This document shows positions 21,941 to 32,769 of a DNA stretch of 64,000 bases, piece after piece. Under the pieces are notes generated by a model. That model was not told the origin of the DNA. It was given only the letters and a program-made list of their open reading frames with translations, and ran no database searches. The position numbers and the translations under genes are program-made. How positions within the stretch are numbered: the stretch's first letter is position 1; the number at the start of each line of letters is the position of its first letter. Source of the stretch: Lentinus brumalis (Eukaryota > Basidiomycota > Agaricomycetes > Polyporales > Polyporaceae). Where the stretch lies: NCBI GenBank assembly GCA_001792895.1, contig MARA01000031.1, forward strand, positions 186,001 to 250,000, read 5' to 3'.

Positions 21941-22954
21941 TTAGGCTCCCTGAGGTTGAGGGTGCCGTTGTTCAGCAAGAGTGAGGGCTTGCATAAGTAC
22001 GGGGTGTTTGCGGATGTAGAGCTCCCATGAGCTGGACGACCAATGGCCAGTGGCTTGGATAAGAGAACCGGGGACTCCAGCGAGAGCAAGCGCAGTGGCT
22101 CCGCCTGCTCGCATTGAATGACCGCTGATGGTGGAGTCGTCGGCAAAGATGGCCCGGAGCCGGCGTATGAACCACGAACGCGTTGGAATGGATCCGTCTT
22201 GTCGAAGCCAGAGCTCCGCACGGCAAGGAAAAGCGCGGTCGCGCTGAGAGAGGTATGACTTGAAGATTTGGATAGAACGAGGGCCAGCGAGGGAATCGTC
22301 ATGGATGAGGACGCAGTCTCCGCTGAACTGCTTGTCAGACTTGTGACTACGCAGAGTGAACTCGAAAGTGTGCTCGGTGAGGACGACTGTGGTGCGTCGT
22401 GATACCTTGCTGAAAGAGCGAAGGTCTCGACGGTCGGGCCAGACGAGTTCACCTAGACGTGAGAGTGCATAGAAGCCTGTGAACAGCTGTGCGAGAAACA
22501 GGCGGTCGTCATATTGGGAGGAGTGATGGAGGTGCGTCTAAGCGAGATCCATGTTGTCAGATGTGAGCGCGCGTTTTCGTTTGACAGGCTGACTGTAGAG
22601 TCGCTTGCCTCCACGGAGTGTGCGTGACACGAGAGTGGACGAACGAATTTTGCGGACGTTTGGATAGAATGGTTCGAGTTCACTGCAGATGCCGGAGAGG
22701 TATGAATCCACCGAGCGAGGTTCAATGTGATGGCATTCATAAATTGCGTAGAGACTGAGGGTCTGCTCAGTGGGTTCGATGGGGAACTCTTGTCGATCGC
22801 AGAAAGAAAGGTAAGAGCGGAGGGCAGATGAGTATGAGGAGTGGGTCGACTTGTCGAGCGCGTACTCGAGAGCAAGAGCACGCTCATGCAACAACCGCTC
22901 AAGTGACCACGGCTGCCGTACAGGCCGTCGGGGTCGGCTGAGTGAGGAGGTCAT
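21941..22954 (-). pseudogene. Ngaro tyrosine recombinase with in-frame TAG
   Basis: 338-codon frame from ATG 22954 to TAA 21941, interrupted only by TAG at 22540-22538. The N-terminal part (SSYSSALRSYLSFC, SVDSYLSGICSELE) looks like the SAM-like core-binding domain. The C-terminal part has the catalytic set of tyrosine recombinases: Arg in ALSRLGELVWPD, the H-x-x-R of SGHSMRAGGATALALAG, TGHWSSSSWE, and the Tyr nucleophile in ELYIRKHP. The ATG overlaps the stop of the RT frame as ATGA, which suggests termination-reinitiation. The amber codon separates the two domains, so this copy is probably inactive. Confidence 0.85.
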
Positions 22955-24528
22955 GCGGGGACAGCCCCCAACGCATCCCGAGGGGGTGTAAATGTGAGGA
23001 GAGAAAGGGAAGGGTCGAGCGTGCGAGCAAGGTCAAACCGACGACGAGAGAGGGCGTCCGCAATGACATTGAACTCGCCAGGAATGTGGTCGACTCGCAC
23101 GTCGACCCCGGTGTCGAGGATGACATCCGTGGCAGACATGAGGATATGATTATACGAAGGGTCAGCCTTGAGCGTGTTAAAGATGCTGACCGCGTTCATA
23201 TTGTCAGAGAGGATGGCGAGACGAAAGATTGCTCGGCCTGCTTGACGCCAGACCGGGACACGATGGAGGGCAGAACAAACGGACAAAGCCTCGAAGAAGA
23301 ATATAGAGTTGGCGGGAGCATGAGAGGGGAGTTCGCAGACATACGCAATGTGTCGCCAGGGGAAATAAAGGCCTATACCGAGCGCAGAAGCGTCTACCAT
23401 GGCGAACTCGTCCTCGGGGTTGTGCTCGTCAAGATCGGCAGGTGTCCATAACTCAGCCGAAAGGAAGTGAATGCCGGTGGCATTGCGGAGATGACCAGCA
23501 AGCCAAGTCAGTTCGGAACGAACCGGGTTATTGATGTAGATGCTTGCAAACGGCTTCTCCTTGTCAGCCATCTTCGCATATAGAGAAGAAAGACCTGGAC
23601 GAAGGAACGGGAAAACATTCAATGCCCAGTTGATGTAGCCCGCTAAGGACTGGTAGTCGCGTAGGGACCTTCGTCGGCTATCGCAGAATGAGGTAATGGT
23701 GTCGAGGAGTAGTTGGATGCCTTCAGTCGGGAGGCTCGCTGTCATGGAGTTGGCGTCGACTTCGAAACCAATGATGGGAAGAGAGGGCCCAAAGATCTGT
23801 TTGGGATTGTCGTGAGGCACGCCAAGCTCGTCCCAAAGAGACAGCAAACGAGCCTGATCGCGCGGTAGAAGTCGGTTATAGGGAGCGTACCACTCGACAT
23901 CAGTCATCAAAGAGACACCGAAGTCATCATCAACATAGTTCAGCAGAGGCGATATACCATACTTCTCCTCAGCAATCCAATGCACGAGAGAATTGAACGC
24001 GGAGAAGATGCGGAGTGATGCACGACCGCCGAAGACGTTACAGCGATCAACGTAAAATTCGTCATCGATGTTGACGACTTGATTCAGCTGGAAGTACGGA
24101 GAAATAGGCATTTGACGATACGCTTGCGAGACATCCGACTTCCACAAGAGCAGAGGGGCATCGGGGTGCTGGGCGCGCATGGTACGCAGTACATGACCAA
24201 GCGCTGGAATACCGTCAAGGACGGCACCTTTGATAGCTTCCGGTCGGATCATTGAGTTGAGAGAGAAACGACCCGCACTCTGATTGTTGATTAGACGAAG
24301 TTTGTTAGAGTGCGGCTTCGGTACGACGTGGACGGGCATGCAGTACATGCCAGGAAGGAGGCGTTGTCCGAACGAGTTAGAGTAGCGACCAAGTCTGATA
24401 TCCTCGTCGCGTTGGTCACGAAGGAATTGACGAGCAGATTCATCGGCAACAGGAGGGCGTACTTCATTCCAAGTCTGTGGGTATTCCGGAGGCTTTTCAT
24501 CGGCAAACGGCCAGAAACCGTTGCGCAA
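22951..24528 (-). CDS. Ngaro reverse transcriptase / RNase H
   Basis: About 525 codons. RT palm motifs: LLLWKSDVSQAYRQMPIS (first catalytic Asp), GGRASLRIFSAF, and LLNYVDDDFGVSL (YVDD box); then an RNase H-like domain with Asp in FAMVDASALGIGLYF, AILSDNMNAV and a closing IPGEFNVIADALSRR. The frame has no own ATG at the conserved start: sequence before it (HPNQPFVQSV) lies in the gag frame, and the two join only with a -1 shift near 24537. No X-XXY-YYZ slip site is visible there, so a deletion is more likely than programmed frameshifting. Ends in ATGA overlapping the recombinase start. Confidence 0.88.
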   Translation of the reverse strand: MRNGFWPFADEKPPEYPQTWNEVRPPVADESARQFLRDQRDEDIRLGRYSNSFGQRLLPGMYCMPVHVVPKPHSNKLRLINNQSAGRFSLNSMIRPEAIKGAVLDGIPALGHVLRTMRAQHPDAPLLLWKSDVSQAYRQMPISPYFQLNQVVNIDDEFYVDRCNVFGGRASLRIFSAFNSLVHWIAEEKYGISPLLNYVDDDFGVSLMTDVEWYAPYNRLLPRDQARLLSLWDELGVPHDNPKQIFGPSLPIIGFEVDANSMTASLPTEGIQLLLDTITSFCDSRRRSLRDYQSLAGYINWALNVFPFLRPGLSSLYAKMADKEKPFASIYINNPVRSELTWLAGHLRNATGIHFLSAELWTPADLDEHNPEDEFAMVDASALGIGLYFPWRHIAYVCELPSHAPANSIFFFEALSVCSALHRVPVWRQAGRAIFRLAILSDNMNAVSIFNTLKADPSYNHILMSATDVILDTGVDVRVDHIPGEFNVIADALSRRRFDLARTLDPSLSLLTFTPPRDALGAVPA

Positions 24529-26093
24529 TCCTCGGTGACAGACTGCACAAACGGCTGGTTTGGGTGATCGACAAGCAAAGCCTCGAGACGATCAACGTTT
24601 ATTGGTGTTACGATAGAGAACAGGTCTGGGTGCTCGGAGAGGGTTTTGTTGAGTACGGGATCGTCGCGAACAGCGGGAGGAACATCAGGCATGGGAGAGT
24701 GAGTGAGCGAAACAGATGAGAAAGTGCGTCGAGAGAACGTATGTGACTTCCATAAGAAACCTCGCAAGAAGCGCGGGGACGCGACGTTGTCAGGCCTGTC
24801 GAGGCGTAGCCTTAACGCATTGGGTGAAGGATGGTTACCGGAACAGGACAGGCAGATATGACGATATCTACACTTGCTGGCCTGCGAGGGACACACGCCG
24901 TTGTTCCAGCGTCGGCACGGCTCCTCTTGGCGGCGCGAAGTTCGAGCACTGTTCCCGTAGGACTTGCTGACCTTCGTCTCTTCTCCACCAACGTTCGCTC
25001 CTCCCGAGTCGATGTACTGCGTCTTGAGGTCGGCAAAGTGATCGATGTCGGTGAGGAGGAGGTTACGTTTGGCAGCTGTTCGACGTCGGACAGCGCGATC
25101 GTACTCGATGACGCGCTGCTGGAGTGTGGGTGCCAATGCTCCGAAGAGACTGAGGATATGGCGACCGTAGGCTTCGAGCTCGGGTCGTCTGTGAGGGAAA
25201 GCGTACGATGTAGCCTCGGTGGTGCGCTGGAATGCGATGACCCAATCACCCGAGTTGAGGACGACCTTGGATGGGACAAGGGCCTTGTGAGAGATCTCAA
25301 CTGTCCCGATCTTCTCAACCCGTTTCTCATCTCGTCCGAGAGAGTATTGCCCGCTAAAGACATGGTCGAGATCGACCGCGCGTCCGTGTAGGACGTTGTT
25401 CCACTCGGCATCGGGGAACTCGGGCGCAGCGACGGAGTTGAGCAAGTCGTGCTTGGCTGTCTTGATATCGATTCCGTACGCGCGTAGAAGTCGTAATGAC
25501 TTTCGAAGTTCAGGTCGGAGTCCATGCTCGAGGGTATGGTGAGTATCCGCCCAAGCGTACACGGAGGTGTCTGGTTTGGTTCGCTTAGTCGATGGAGTAG
25601 AGTCGGAGGACTCTGATCCTGACGAGTCACTTGACAAGGTCGAAGTGCTGCTTGAACGTGCTCGTCGTCGGGCTGAACCCGATAACCCGGTTGAAGACGG
25701 GCGAGGTGCGAGGGCGTGCTTGTTGGCTGACTCACCCCGGCGTCCATTGCCTGCTCCACCCATGACCTCATGCTCCTTCCCCTTCGCTCGCCTGCCCATC
25801 CCGTCCTCGTCATTCCGCTCGTCGACCTCATCAAGCATGCGGAAGTATGACTCGAGAGCGTCGGTGATGTTTCGCTCTGAGAGTTCGAGATTTGGTTGGT
25901 AGAGACAGGCTGCGATGGCGATAGCAGCTTTGCTACGAGTCGTCGACCCCTTTCCGTACAGTTCGACTTGTCGCTCGCATTCTCTAGAGGCTTCCAGTTG
26001 TTCTGGAGTGGTGAACTGAGTCGCTGCAGTAGAGGAAGAGGCTTGAGTCGCTCCAGCAATGGTCGTGGCTTCGGCTCCGTCATCGGTGTCCAT
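24291..26093 (-). CDS. Ngaro gag-like ORF with CCCH zinc finger, running into the RT leader
   Basis: Starts MDTDDGAEATT (26093), first ATG of the open frame. Ser/Arg-rich middle (residues about 110-180), a helical capsid-like region, then a C-x7-C-x6-C-x3-H zinc finger (CRRWNNGVC ... CRYRHICLSC) near residue 400 for nucleic-acid binding. The frame continues without a stop through LTHSPMPDVPPAV and into HPNQPFVQSV, normally the start of the RT protein, before the -1 break near 24537; codons downstream to 24291 are out-of-frame noise. So gag and RT seem to have been one reading frame or to overlap in the parent element. Confidence 0.75.
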   Translation of the reverse strand: MDTDDGAEATTIAGATQASSSTAATQFTTPEQLEASRECERQVELYGKGSTTRSKAAIAIAACLYQPNLELSERNITDALESYFRMLDEVDERNDEDGMGRRAKGKEHEVMGGAGNGRRGESANKHALAPRPSSTGLSGSARRRARSSSTSTLSSDSSGSESSDSTPSTKRTKPDTSVYAWADTHHTLEHGLRPELRKSLRLLRAYGIDIKTAKHDLLNSVAAPEFPDAEWNNVLHGRAVDLDHVFSGQYSLGRDEKRVEKIGTVEISHKALVPSKVVLNSGDWVIAFQRTTEATSYAFPHRRPELEAYGRHILSLFGALAPTLQQRVIEYDRAVRRRTAAKRNLLLTDIDHFADLKTQYIDSGGANVGGEETKVSKSYGNSARTSRRQEEPCRRWNNGVCPSQASKCRYRHICLSCSGNHPSPNALRLRLDRPDNVASPRFLRGFLWKSHTFSRRTFSSVSLTHSPMPDVPPAVRDDPVLNKTLSEHPDLFSIVTPINVDRLEALLVDHPNQPFVQSVTEDCATVSGRLPMKSLRNTHRLGMKYALLLPMNLLVNSFVTNATRISDLVATLTRSDNASFLACTACPSTSYRSRTLTNFV

Positions 26094-26144
26094 TCGTGTG
26101 ATTCGATAGATGGGAGAAGGAAACAAGGTTTGATTCGATGTATA

Positions 26145-26429
26145 TAGCTAAAACGGCACCGCGCTGGCGAGTACAGAGAAGTCAGCGAGAAGCAAGAGGT
26201 GCGCGCGAGGCTCGGACGAAGACGCTCACCTGGCGAGCACGGAGTGAGAGCGAGAAGAAAGAGGTGAAACCCCTCTCTTCTGCTCCGGCCGCAGGTGAGG
26301 AGGCCAAGCGGAGGAGCTGAAGTCAGCTCACGAAAGAGGTAAGGTCGCGCGTGAGACGCGCGACAGTCGGCGCGGGAAACCGTGTACGCCGCCGTGTATT
26401 CGACTCGAGTAAATGCCCTTTAAACCCGA
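26145..26429 (-). repeat. Ngaro A repeat, 5' copy
   Basis: Upstream end of the element in its own orientation; presumably holds its promoter. It ends 77 bp before the ATG of the F-box gene on the other strand, so the two promoters are head to head. Confidence 0.9.
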
Positions 26430-26506
26430 TAAAATTCCTTGATCACCGACCATCACCATTCACACAACGATTTCCTCGCCACTCTATTCCTGTACCCTTG
26501 GAGAGC

Positions 26507-28395
26507 ATGGGTAGTGTTCATCTGAACAGTCGGTCTGGTAGTGAGCTGAGTGAGCTCAGGTGAGCAGGAGCCAGTCACCCCTATTCGTGATGTGCTGACC
26601 CGGAGCACAGTAGCTTGGATTCCGATTCATGTAGTGATTCCACTCGGTCAGTAAGCCAGACGTCAGTAAACGAGACAAGGTGAGCAGCTGCAGGAGTCGG
26701 TCATCATGCTCGAGAGTCGCTAATCGCAAGTATCGTAGCTCCGATTCAGAATCATGTAGCGAAGACACGACTTCCTACTCTCCTGCTGGGGCATATCGCT
26801 TTGCGAACCGCGAGAGTCTATCAGAAAAGAGAGAGAAGCTTCTACAGAGGAAGAAGGTTCCCCAGCGAGAACTGTTCAAGACGCTCGTTGCGCTCAACGA
26901 CACGCAGCCTGTCAACACGCTTCCACGTGAGCTGCTTATATACGTCGCTGAGTACCTTCGCCCTTCGTCGGACGCGCGTCACACAGACCAGTGGATAGGC
27001 CGGCTGTACGTATGTCGTCGCTGGTATGAGATATTCACCACCATGCCGAGCTTCTGGAGACAAATCTACGTCTCCTCTCACCCAGAATGGCTCGAGTTAT
27101 GCCTTTCGCGCTGCGCGGGCATGCCGGCGGACATCTACTTCACAGGACGGTTCTCTCTGCAAGCTACACTCCCGATGCTGGAAGAGCATGGGCACCTCGT
27201 TCGCGCGATCACATACTCCGTCCTCCGATCTTCTTGGGCCTCAGACATTGCACAACTCCTCGCGCTTCCGCTCTCCGCACTGCAGAAGGTCGAAATATCA
27301 GTGAAGACCAAATCTCGGCGTCGCGCGCTCGTCGAATTGTCGCCGGAGAGCTACGCCCACCTCCAGTCCCTTCGTCTGCTATCGTGCGACGCTCCCCACG
27401 ACCCTGGTGCTTACGCGTCCCTCCGCACGCTCAGACTCGTCGATTCGTCGTGGTCAATATCCTTCAACCAGTTCTTGGACATCCTTGTGAGCGCCGAACA
27501 GCTGCAGGAATTGGTCCTCGACAATTGCTTGTCCGGACTACGAGACTGCCCAGACGGATTCCCGAGTACATATCCCCCGACCCGCTCTCCTGCAACGTTG
27601 GCGCGATTGCAGACGCTGCAGCTGACCAACGTTCGGTCTTCCCTGGGGGCGCAGATCCTCGCCCATATCCGGGTCCCACAGGCGACGCACATCAATGTCC
27701 GCACGTACGCCAACAGCGAGGACCCACAGCCGAGCGTATGGGCCCTCCTGCCTAAGAACATAGCCTCATTCTCCCCTATAGTCTCCACCGCTACGTCCGT
27801 CACCGTCGGCTTTACGTACTCCGACCGCTGCGAGCTCGTCGCTGAGAGTGAGACCTGCCACCTCTTCATGCAAGTCTCCCTCAGGGGCTATCGCCAGTTC
27901 TCGGACAGATGGGAAGCGATGGAAGGGTTTATGAGGACGTTCACAGACGCACCAGTGCGCAGGCTGACCGTCACCGGGGCGGCGCAGTATGTGTCGGGTG
28001 CGACGTGGGAGCATGTCTTTCGCAGCCTCCCGATGCTGGAGGAGCTCGATATCAGGGGCAATGACTACTTCGGCAGCGTCTTCGCAGCATTGCGGTCCGC
28101 GTCCGTGCACGGTGGCGGGATCATGTGTTGCCCGGACCTCTCGACGGTCAGCCTGAGGGATTATTCATATGCGCCCGGTTTCCAATCCGACCCCTTCCCG
28201 CAGGCGATGTTCGACCGATTGCTGGACGCATTGCGGATGCGGGCCGAACGGGGTGTCAGGCTGGAGAAGTTGAAGATTACCTCTTGCTATCGCCACTGGC
28301 GCCCTGATGAGGGGTGCGAGGACCTTACGGTCGCACTGAAGAGCCTCGTTTCCAATGTTGAGTCGAACCTTATTGCGTCGCGCTGGCAAGTATAG
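26507..28395 (+). CDS. F-box protein, intact paralogue of 8985-10713
   Basis: Exons 26507-26559, 26611-26679 and 26739-28395 (introns 51 and 59 nt); 592 aa. The leader (residues 1-55) is Ser/Asp/Glu-rich (for example SSLDSDSCSDST), followed by a basic KREKLLQRKK stretch, then the F-box near residue 100 (NTLPRELLIYVAEYL ... CRRWYEIFTTMPSFW) and a leucine-rich region to the end. Highly similar to the TGA-interrupted copy. The exon-1 start was chosen because the Ser-rich exons splice in phase and the paralogue has the same first-intron position. Its upstream region is split by the Ngaro insertion, leaving only about 77 bp of original 5' flank. Confidence 0.85.
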
Positions 28396-28889
28396 GAGTG
28401 TCAGGTGAGACTCCTCACTAAATCCGTGCTTGCACCGCGGAGGCTAATGCCTCCCGGTGCCCGTGATACAAGCTTCGCTCCCATCTGTCCTTGGCAGAGC
28501 CTGCGTACGTGCTCCCCCATGGGCCATCGTCTACCGTCCTCCCGGTCTTTTGTATCGTAAAATGAACTCGAAACCATCCGTTGCATATTTGTGTAAGTAA
28601 CGGCATAGCGAGTATACTGCTTTCAAACCGACATGTCAGTACGACACCACATTACATCCAAATGCAATGCAGGGGGAGGCAGACAATTGATATACCTCCT
28701 CCTCGCGCGAGGAAATATATTCACACGGTTGCATACTCGCTGGACAGCCCCGCTTTCTTCGCTCTTCATCTTCCCATAGTGACCACTACAATTGTCTGAG
28801 TGCATAACACATCCTTCAGCCTCTCCCGCCTATGCGAGCGCCCTAATAGTACGTACTCTCTCATATGACGAACGAACGAGGTGATGCTA
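28396..28889. other. Intergenic
   Basis: No supported gene, repeat or RNA; 3' flank of the F-box gene and of the decayed locus on the other strand. Confidence 0.4.
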
Positions 28890-30610
28890 TCAAAAGTAGG
28901 GCCGCAATGAAGGAGAGTCCCTGAAAATGGTTCCATCAATGCTGAAGCAAAGCAGACAAAAAAAGACGTACAGTCCAGAGACCACGAGCTGGCCGACGAG
29001 GCCCTCGAGCTGCCCTAAGTACTTGACGTGCTCCTCGTCCGTCCTATCTTCGGAGCGGACAGGACCAACGGCCAGGCGGAGCGCCAGTAGCCCCAGCTTG
29101 TGACCACGTTCCAGCCGGTTTCGAAGAGCAGGCGCGATGAGCCCCTCTAGGGGGGGGGGGGAACAAGGAGTCGACTCCCGCCTTCCTGCGCGTCCGCGAT
29201 CTCGACACCACGCAGGTTGGGACAACAGACGTTGTCCTGGGGGCTCGGAGGGAGCGTCTCCTGGAGAGCTCGCCAGAAGGATCCTTGGAGACGGTCGCCC
29301 GTCAGCTTGACGTGCTCCAGCTTGGGGACTGTGCCCATGCGTGCGACCAAGCCATTGCGGAGGCACCGAAAAATTCGTCGCGAACGTGGATATGTGTGAG
29401 CGGGCAGGCCCCGAACAGATGCTGGAGATCGGCGAGGGCGTGCGAGGTGTTCGTGACATGTTTGAATGACAAGCATGACAGAGTGATGCTTGAGGTTGCG
29501 GTGTCAGCCGTGATACTGTAGCTGCCCGGCTTCGCGTCAACGAACGCCGCCTGGCAGTCAACGAAAAAGGGGATGCTGGCTTGGATGTTGGACCGTAGCA
29601 CGTGGGTGATTGGCCTGCCCGAGTTGAGCGTCGTCGATCATGGAATCTCATTCAAGAATCAAGATGGAGGTGACTATCACAGAAGGGACGCGAAGGTGTT
29701 CGAGGAGACAGCGCGTTATGTCTTCGTAATGTCTTGTGATCTCCAGCGTGTAGAGGCGGGGGAGTGTCACTCTAGACTCCGAGGAAGGAGGAAGAGTTGC
29801 GATAGCACAGTCCAGGACCAGGTTCTCCATGAAGTGCATTGATTGAAACGTGCCGACCAAGTGACTCACATGACATTCCTTCGGCCGTCCCAGCCCGCCT
29901 TGATGACCAGAGTCCGGAGATTGGTGAGTACTGACGGCTCGCTTGTACCACCACACCCGTTGTGCTGAGTGATTGCAGATCAGGGAAGTAAGTGGAGCGC
30001 CCCCATACTGTCGTTCGCCGCTGCCATGTGTCAAGGTTACACAACGAGAGCCCCTGAAGTCCTGCGAAGGGCACCGTGAACGACTCGAGGAGTCGTGACA
30101 TTGCACCCTCACCCAGTACGGAGGAGAGCAGGCGCACTCTGCCTTGGAATGATGTTAGCAAAGATGACGCGGGTTCGGCATGGAGATGGACGTCTGCCAG
30201 GAGAGGGGAGCAGCGAGAGAGACACAGCTCAAGCCATTCAGGCTTCTGGAGGATGTCGATGCGCCGCCAGAGGGCGGGAGTAGCAGTCGCTACTGGGCGC
30301 CGGTGGCGGGAAACCGCAGTAGCTCCTGTCCAGAGCTCCGAGCGTCCAGATACTGCTTAGGGGAGCGATCTGCGTGTTCTTCCACCGTGCGGAAGAGGTC
30401 GTCCCGGACGAACAGGAGAATATCAGTCATAATTTCGGGGAGAAACCGTATAGGGAGTCGCGCCGCGTTGAGGCGGTGATCTATGTCCATGAGCTCCCGG
30501 TGCAACGCATTTTGGCGAGCCTTCAAAGCAACTTGCTCGTCGAGGATAATGCGTTTGCGAGCGAGGAGCGCACCGTCCGAGTCGACTGGGACCGATAGTA
30601 GCGGCTCCAT
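28890..30610 (-). pseudogene. Decayed F-box/LRR gene
   Basis: Starts MEPLLSVPVDSDG with an N-terminal coiled segment (LMDIDHRLNAARLPIRFLPEIMTDILLFV). The second F-box half (RRPVATATPALWRRI) is in another frame, and later leucine-rich pieces (FMENLVLDCAI, LPRLYTLEITRHYED, PKLEHVKLTGDRL) lie in three frames. At least four breaks cannot be fixed by plausible introns. A run of 12 G at 29150-29161 lies within it. Related to the other F-box loci here; not expected to be functional. Confidence 0.65.
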
Positions 30611-30951
30611 GCGGCAGTAATAGTGATGCTAAAACATGAATAGAGATCAGTGTTCCAGCTCGTTCCCAATACTTTGATACAACTTACGCCTAGATGTCTA
30701 GTATACTTAGTAGATGGTGGGACAGGACAAGGAGGAGGTGAGGATTTTCGCACGGCGCGCGTGGCGCGTGGAATCTCGCGAGTCCCGCCCGCGCGAGCTG
30801 ACCGCGCTTCGACGAGTTCCACGTTCCCCTTTCTCACCGACGTCTCGATCTCACCGGTCACCCTCTCCTGCTATTGCAGCCATCGACTCCGACGAGCCCT
30901 CTTACAGCCCTCATTATTGACCACCCAAGTAGTAGCAAGAAACGAAGCAAG

Positions 30952-31803
30952 ATGGCAGGAGACCCCGTCGCCGACAAGTCCGGCTTCCTGTGCATGTACA
31001 TGTCCAACCACCCGGACACGCTCGTGTCGTACGTGCGGTACTGGGGGAAGGTCACCGCGCAGGTATCCAGCGCGAAGATGACCAGGATCGATACTAAAGT
31101 GCGTGCATCATGCATGTGTGGGACACCGCGGTCGCTCGGAAGCTGGCAGAGCTAACGAGGATGGAATGCAGGGGATGACGCTCACGTACCAGGTGAAGGG
31201 CAGCACGGACACGAAGGAGGTCAGGGTAGAGTTCGACCCGCCTCTCCTGGGATACGAGGAGGTCAAGCCGCGTCTCATGGACATGAAAGCCGAGGCGGAA
31301 GAGGAGCTTGGGATGGTGCGTCTCGTCTGCCGTCACGCTTCAAGCTACCCGTACTCATATATCGTCGTAGACCCGTGCGCCCCAGATCACCTCCTTCCGC
31401 TACAGCCCAAAGTTCATGACAACGATCATCGCGATGAGCTTCCTCGTCTACTGCACCCTCGCGCGGTCGCTCGCGTCCTCGGAGTACGCGCCCATCTTCA
31501 CGGCCGGGAACCTCATTCTGTCGTACCTCCCCTCGTGGTCTCTGCAGTTCAGCTGGGGCATGGTATCGGTCGCCCATGGGCTCGAGTCGCTCTACGTGCT
31601 GTACCTGTGCAAGAAGCACCGTACGGGAGTTGTCGTCGGGGTGAGTCGCCTTCTCTCATGCTGTCCTGCTGAGCATAGTGCGCTGACGTCCGGTGCAGGC
31701 GCAGTATGTCTTGGCCACGCTTATGCTTGGGTTCCCCGTCATAGGTGACCTGAGAAAGCAAGTACAGGATGCACGCATTGATAGCATCATGAAGGGGAAG
31801 TAA
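30952..31803 (+). CDS. DUF2470-domain integral membrane protein
   Basis: Four exons: 30952-31098, 31172-31315, 31386-31640 and 31699-31803; 216 aa. Residues about 10-97 match DUF2470 as I know it from fungi (CMYMSNHPDTLVSYVRYW, AKMTRIDTKGMTLTY, EVRVEFDPPLLGYEEVKPRL). The C-terminal half has about three hydrophobic helices (TTIIAMSFLVYCTLA, LILSYLPSWSLQFSWGMVSV, QYVLATLMLGFPVIG) and ends in a basic tail, so a membrane location with the DUF2470 domain outside the bilayer is likely. The function is not established; DUF2470 occurs in heme-related proteins of bacteria and plants. All phases are 0 and splice sites canonical. It converges with DIB1. Confidence 0.85.
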
Positions 31804-32062
31804 GCATCCTCGCCAGCTCCCCTTCGTCTCGGGTCGTCTAGTTGCCGGATCTCTTGTCATGTTGTATTACTACCAGGCGAATACATACCTCGGAACGAAC
31901 TCACTATCAGTCAGTCATGCAACGAGAGCAGGCCGACATCACCGTGTGAGGTCAATATGAATTGCGCAAAGGGATAGAATACATAGCCGGGGTTCCAGAG
32001 AGATACAGTTACAGAACAAAGACGCACACATAAGGATAGAAGTCCTGGGTGTCGGTGTACAC

Positions 32063-32769
32063 TCAGTAGCGGTAGCGGGTCGAGTAATCTGCAGTACGAC
32101 ATTAGCCCGACGGCTGCGACTCGACAGAGAGAGATTGACATACCCTTCGGTGAAACGACGAGACCACGGCCCTTCGAGGCGCCGCGGTAGACGGTCTCGA
32201 TGATGTCAATAAGCTGCAGGAATTAGATCAGTGAATAAGTCCCGAATAACCGTCGCTTCTCAAACTCACCTCCTGCTTGTTATCCATAGCCCAGTTACTG
32301 GAGGGGCAGCCTAGGGTGAGTATCGTATATATGCGTGCGAGGAACGAGGACGTACATTTTGTTGTTGTTACCAGTACCCAGATCGATCATGATATGCTTG
32401 TTCCTGGTATGCAAACCGTCAGTAAATGCTCCGCTTGTCCATGCCCAAGCTAAGACTCACCGATAGAAGAACATGACAGTACATGGGTCGTACAACTCGT
32501 ACATCTGCTCGTCGGGTCAGCCACCCGCTGCACATGATATAGGACGCAAGACGCACCTTGTTGAAGTCCGGCACCTCCGTGATGTCGACAAGGTAGATCA
32601 CAGCGAAGTTCTGTACCTTGTCCGCAACACCATACAGGGTCTCGTCCATGGTCATGCACTGGCTGTCCCAGTCGTGCCCGAAGCGGATGACGACGACGCG
32701 GTCTTCTTCGGACTTGATCGCCTCGTCGACGTGCCAGCCAGAGGGAAGATGGGGCAAGAAGTACGACAT
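32063..32769 (-). CDS. DIB1: DIB1/DIM1 thioredoxin-like U5 snRNP protein
   Basis: Six exons: 32769-32557, 32504-32461, 32403-32356, 32297-32270, 32213-32144 and 32088-32063 (introns 52-58 nt); 142 aa, the usual length. The sequence is nearly the textbook Dib1: MSYFLPHLPSGWHVDEAI, VVVIRFGHDWDSQCM, AVIYLVDITEVPDFNK, MYELYDPCTVMFF, HIMIDLGTGNNNKINWA and a YSTRYRY end. It belongs to the U4/U6.U5 tri-snRNP, where it must leave before spliceosome activation, and it is essential in yeasts. Head to head with the cyclophilin H gene. Some exons are very short (26-48 nt). Confidence 0.96.

Larger units (their letters stand above)
21172..26429 (-). mobile_element. Ngaro-like (DIRS-order) tyrosine-recombinase retrotransposon
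   Basis: A 5258-bp element read on the minus strand as A - gag - RT/RNase H - YR - B - A - B, the split direct repeat structure of Ngaro/PAT elements. A copies (285 bp) are 26145-26429 and 21381-21665; B copies (150 bp) are 21666-21815 and 21172-21321. By eye A copies differ at one base and B copies at one base, so the insertion is young. Internal A and B abut exactly (aaacccga then cgaatcc), as expected for integration from a circular form. No target duplication is seen, as usual for tyrosine recombinases. No methyltransferase domain is visible, favouring Ngaro over DIRS1/PAT. Coding lesions are noted under the ORFs. Confidence 0.9.

Noticed and set aside
24291..24545. Programmed -1 frameshift between gag and RT
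   Set aside because: No heptanucleotide slip site or obvious downstream structure at the join; a simple deletion is more likely.
24812..26083. 423-codon minus frame overlapping gag
   Set aside because: Ser/Arg/Pro-rich shadow frame; the overlapping frame has the zinc finger and continues to the RT leader.
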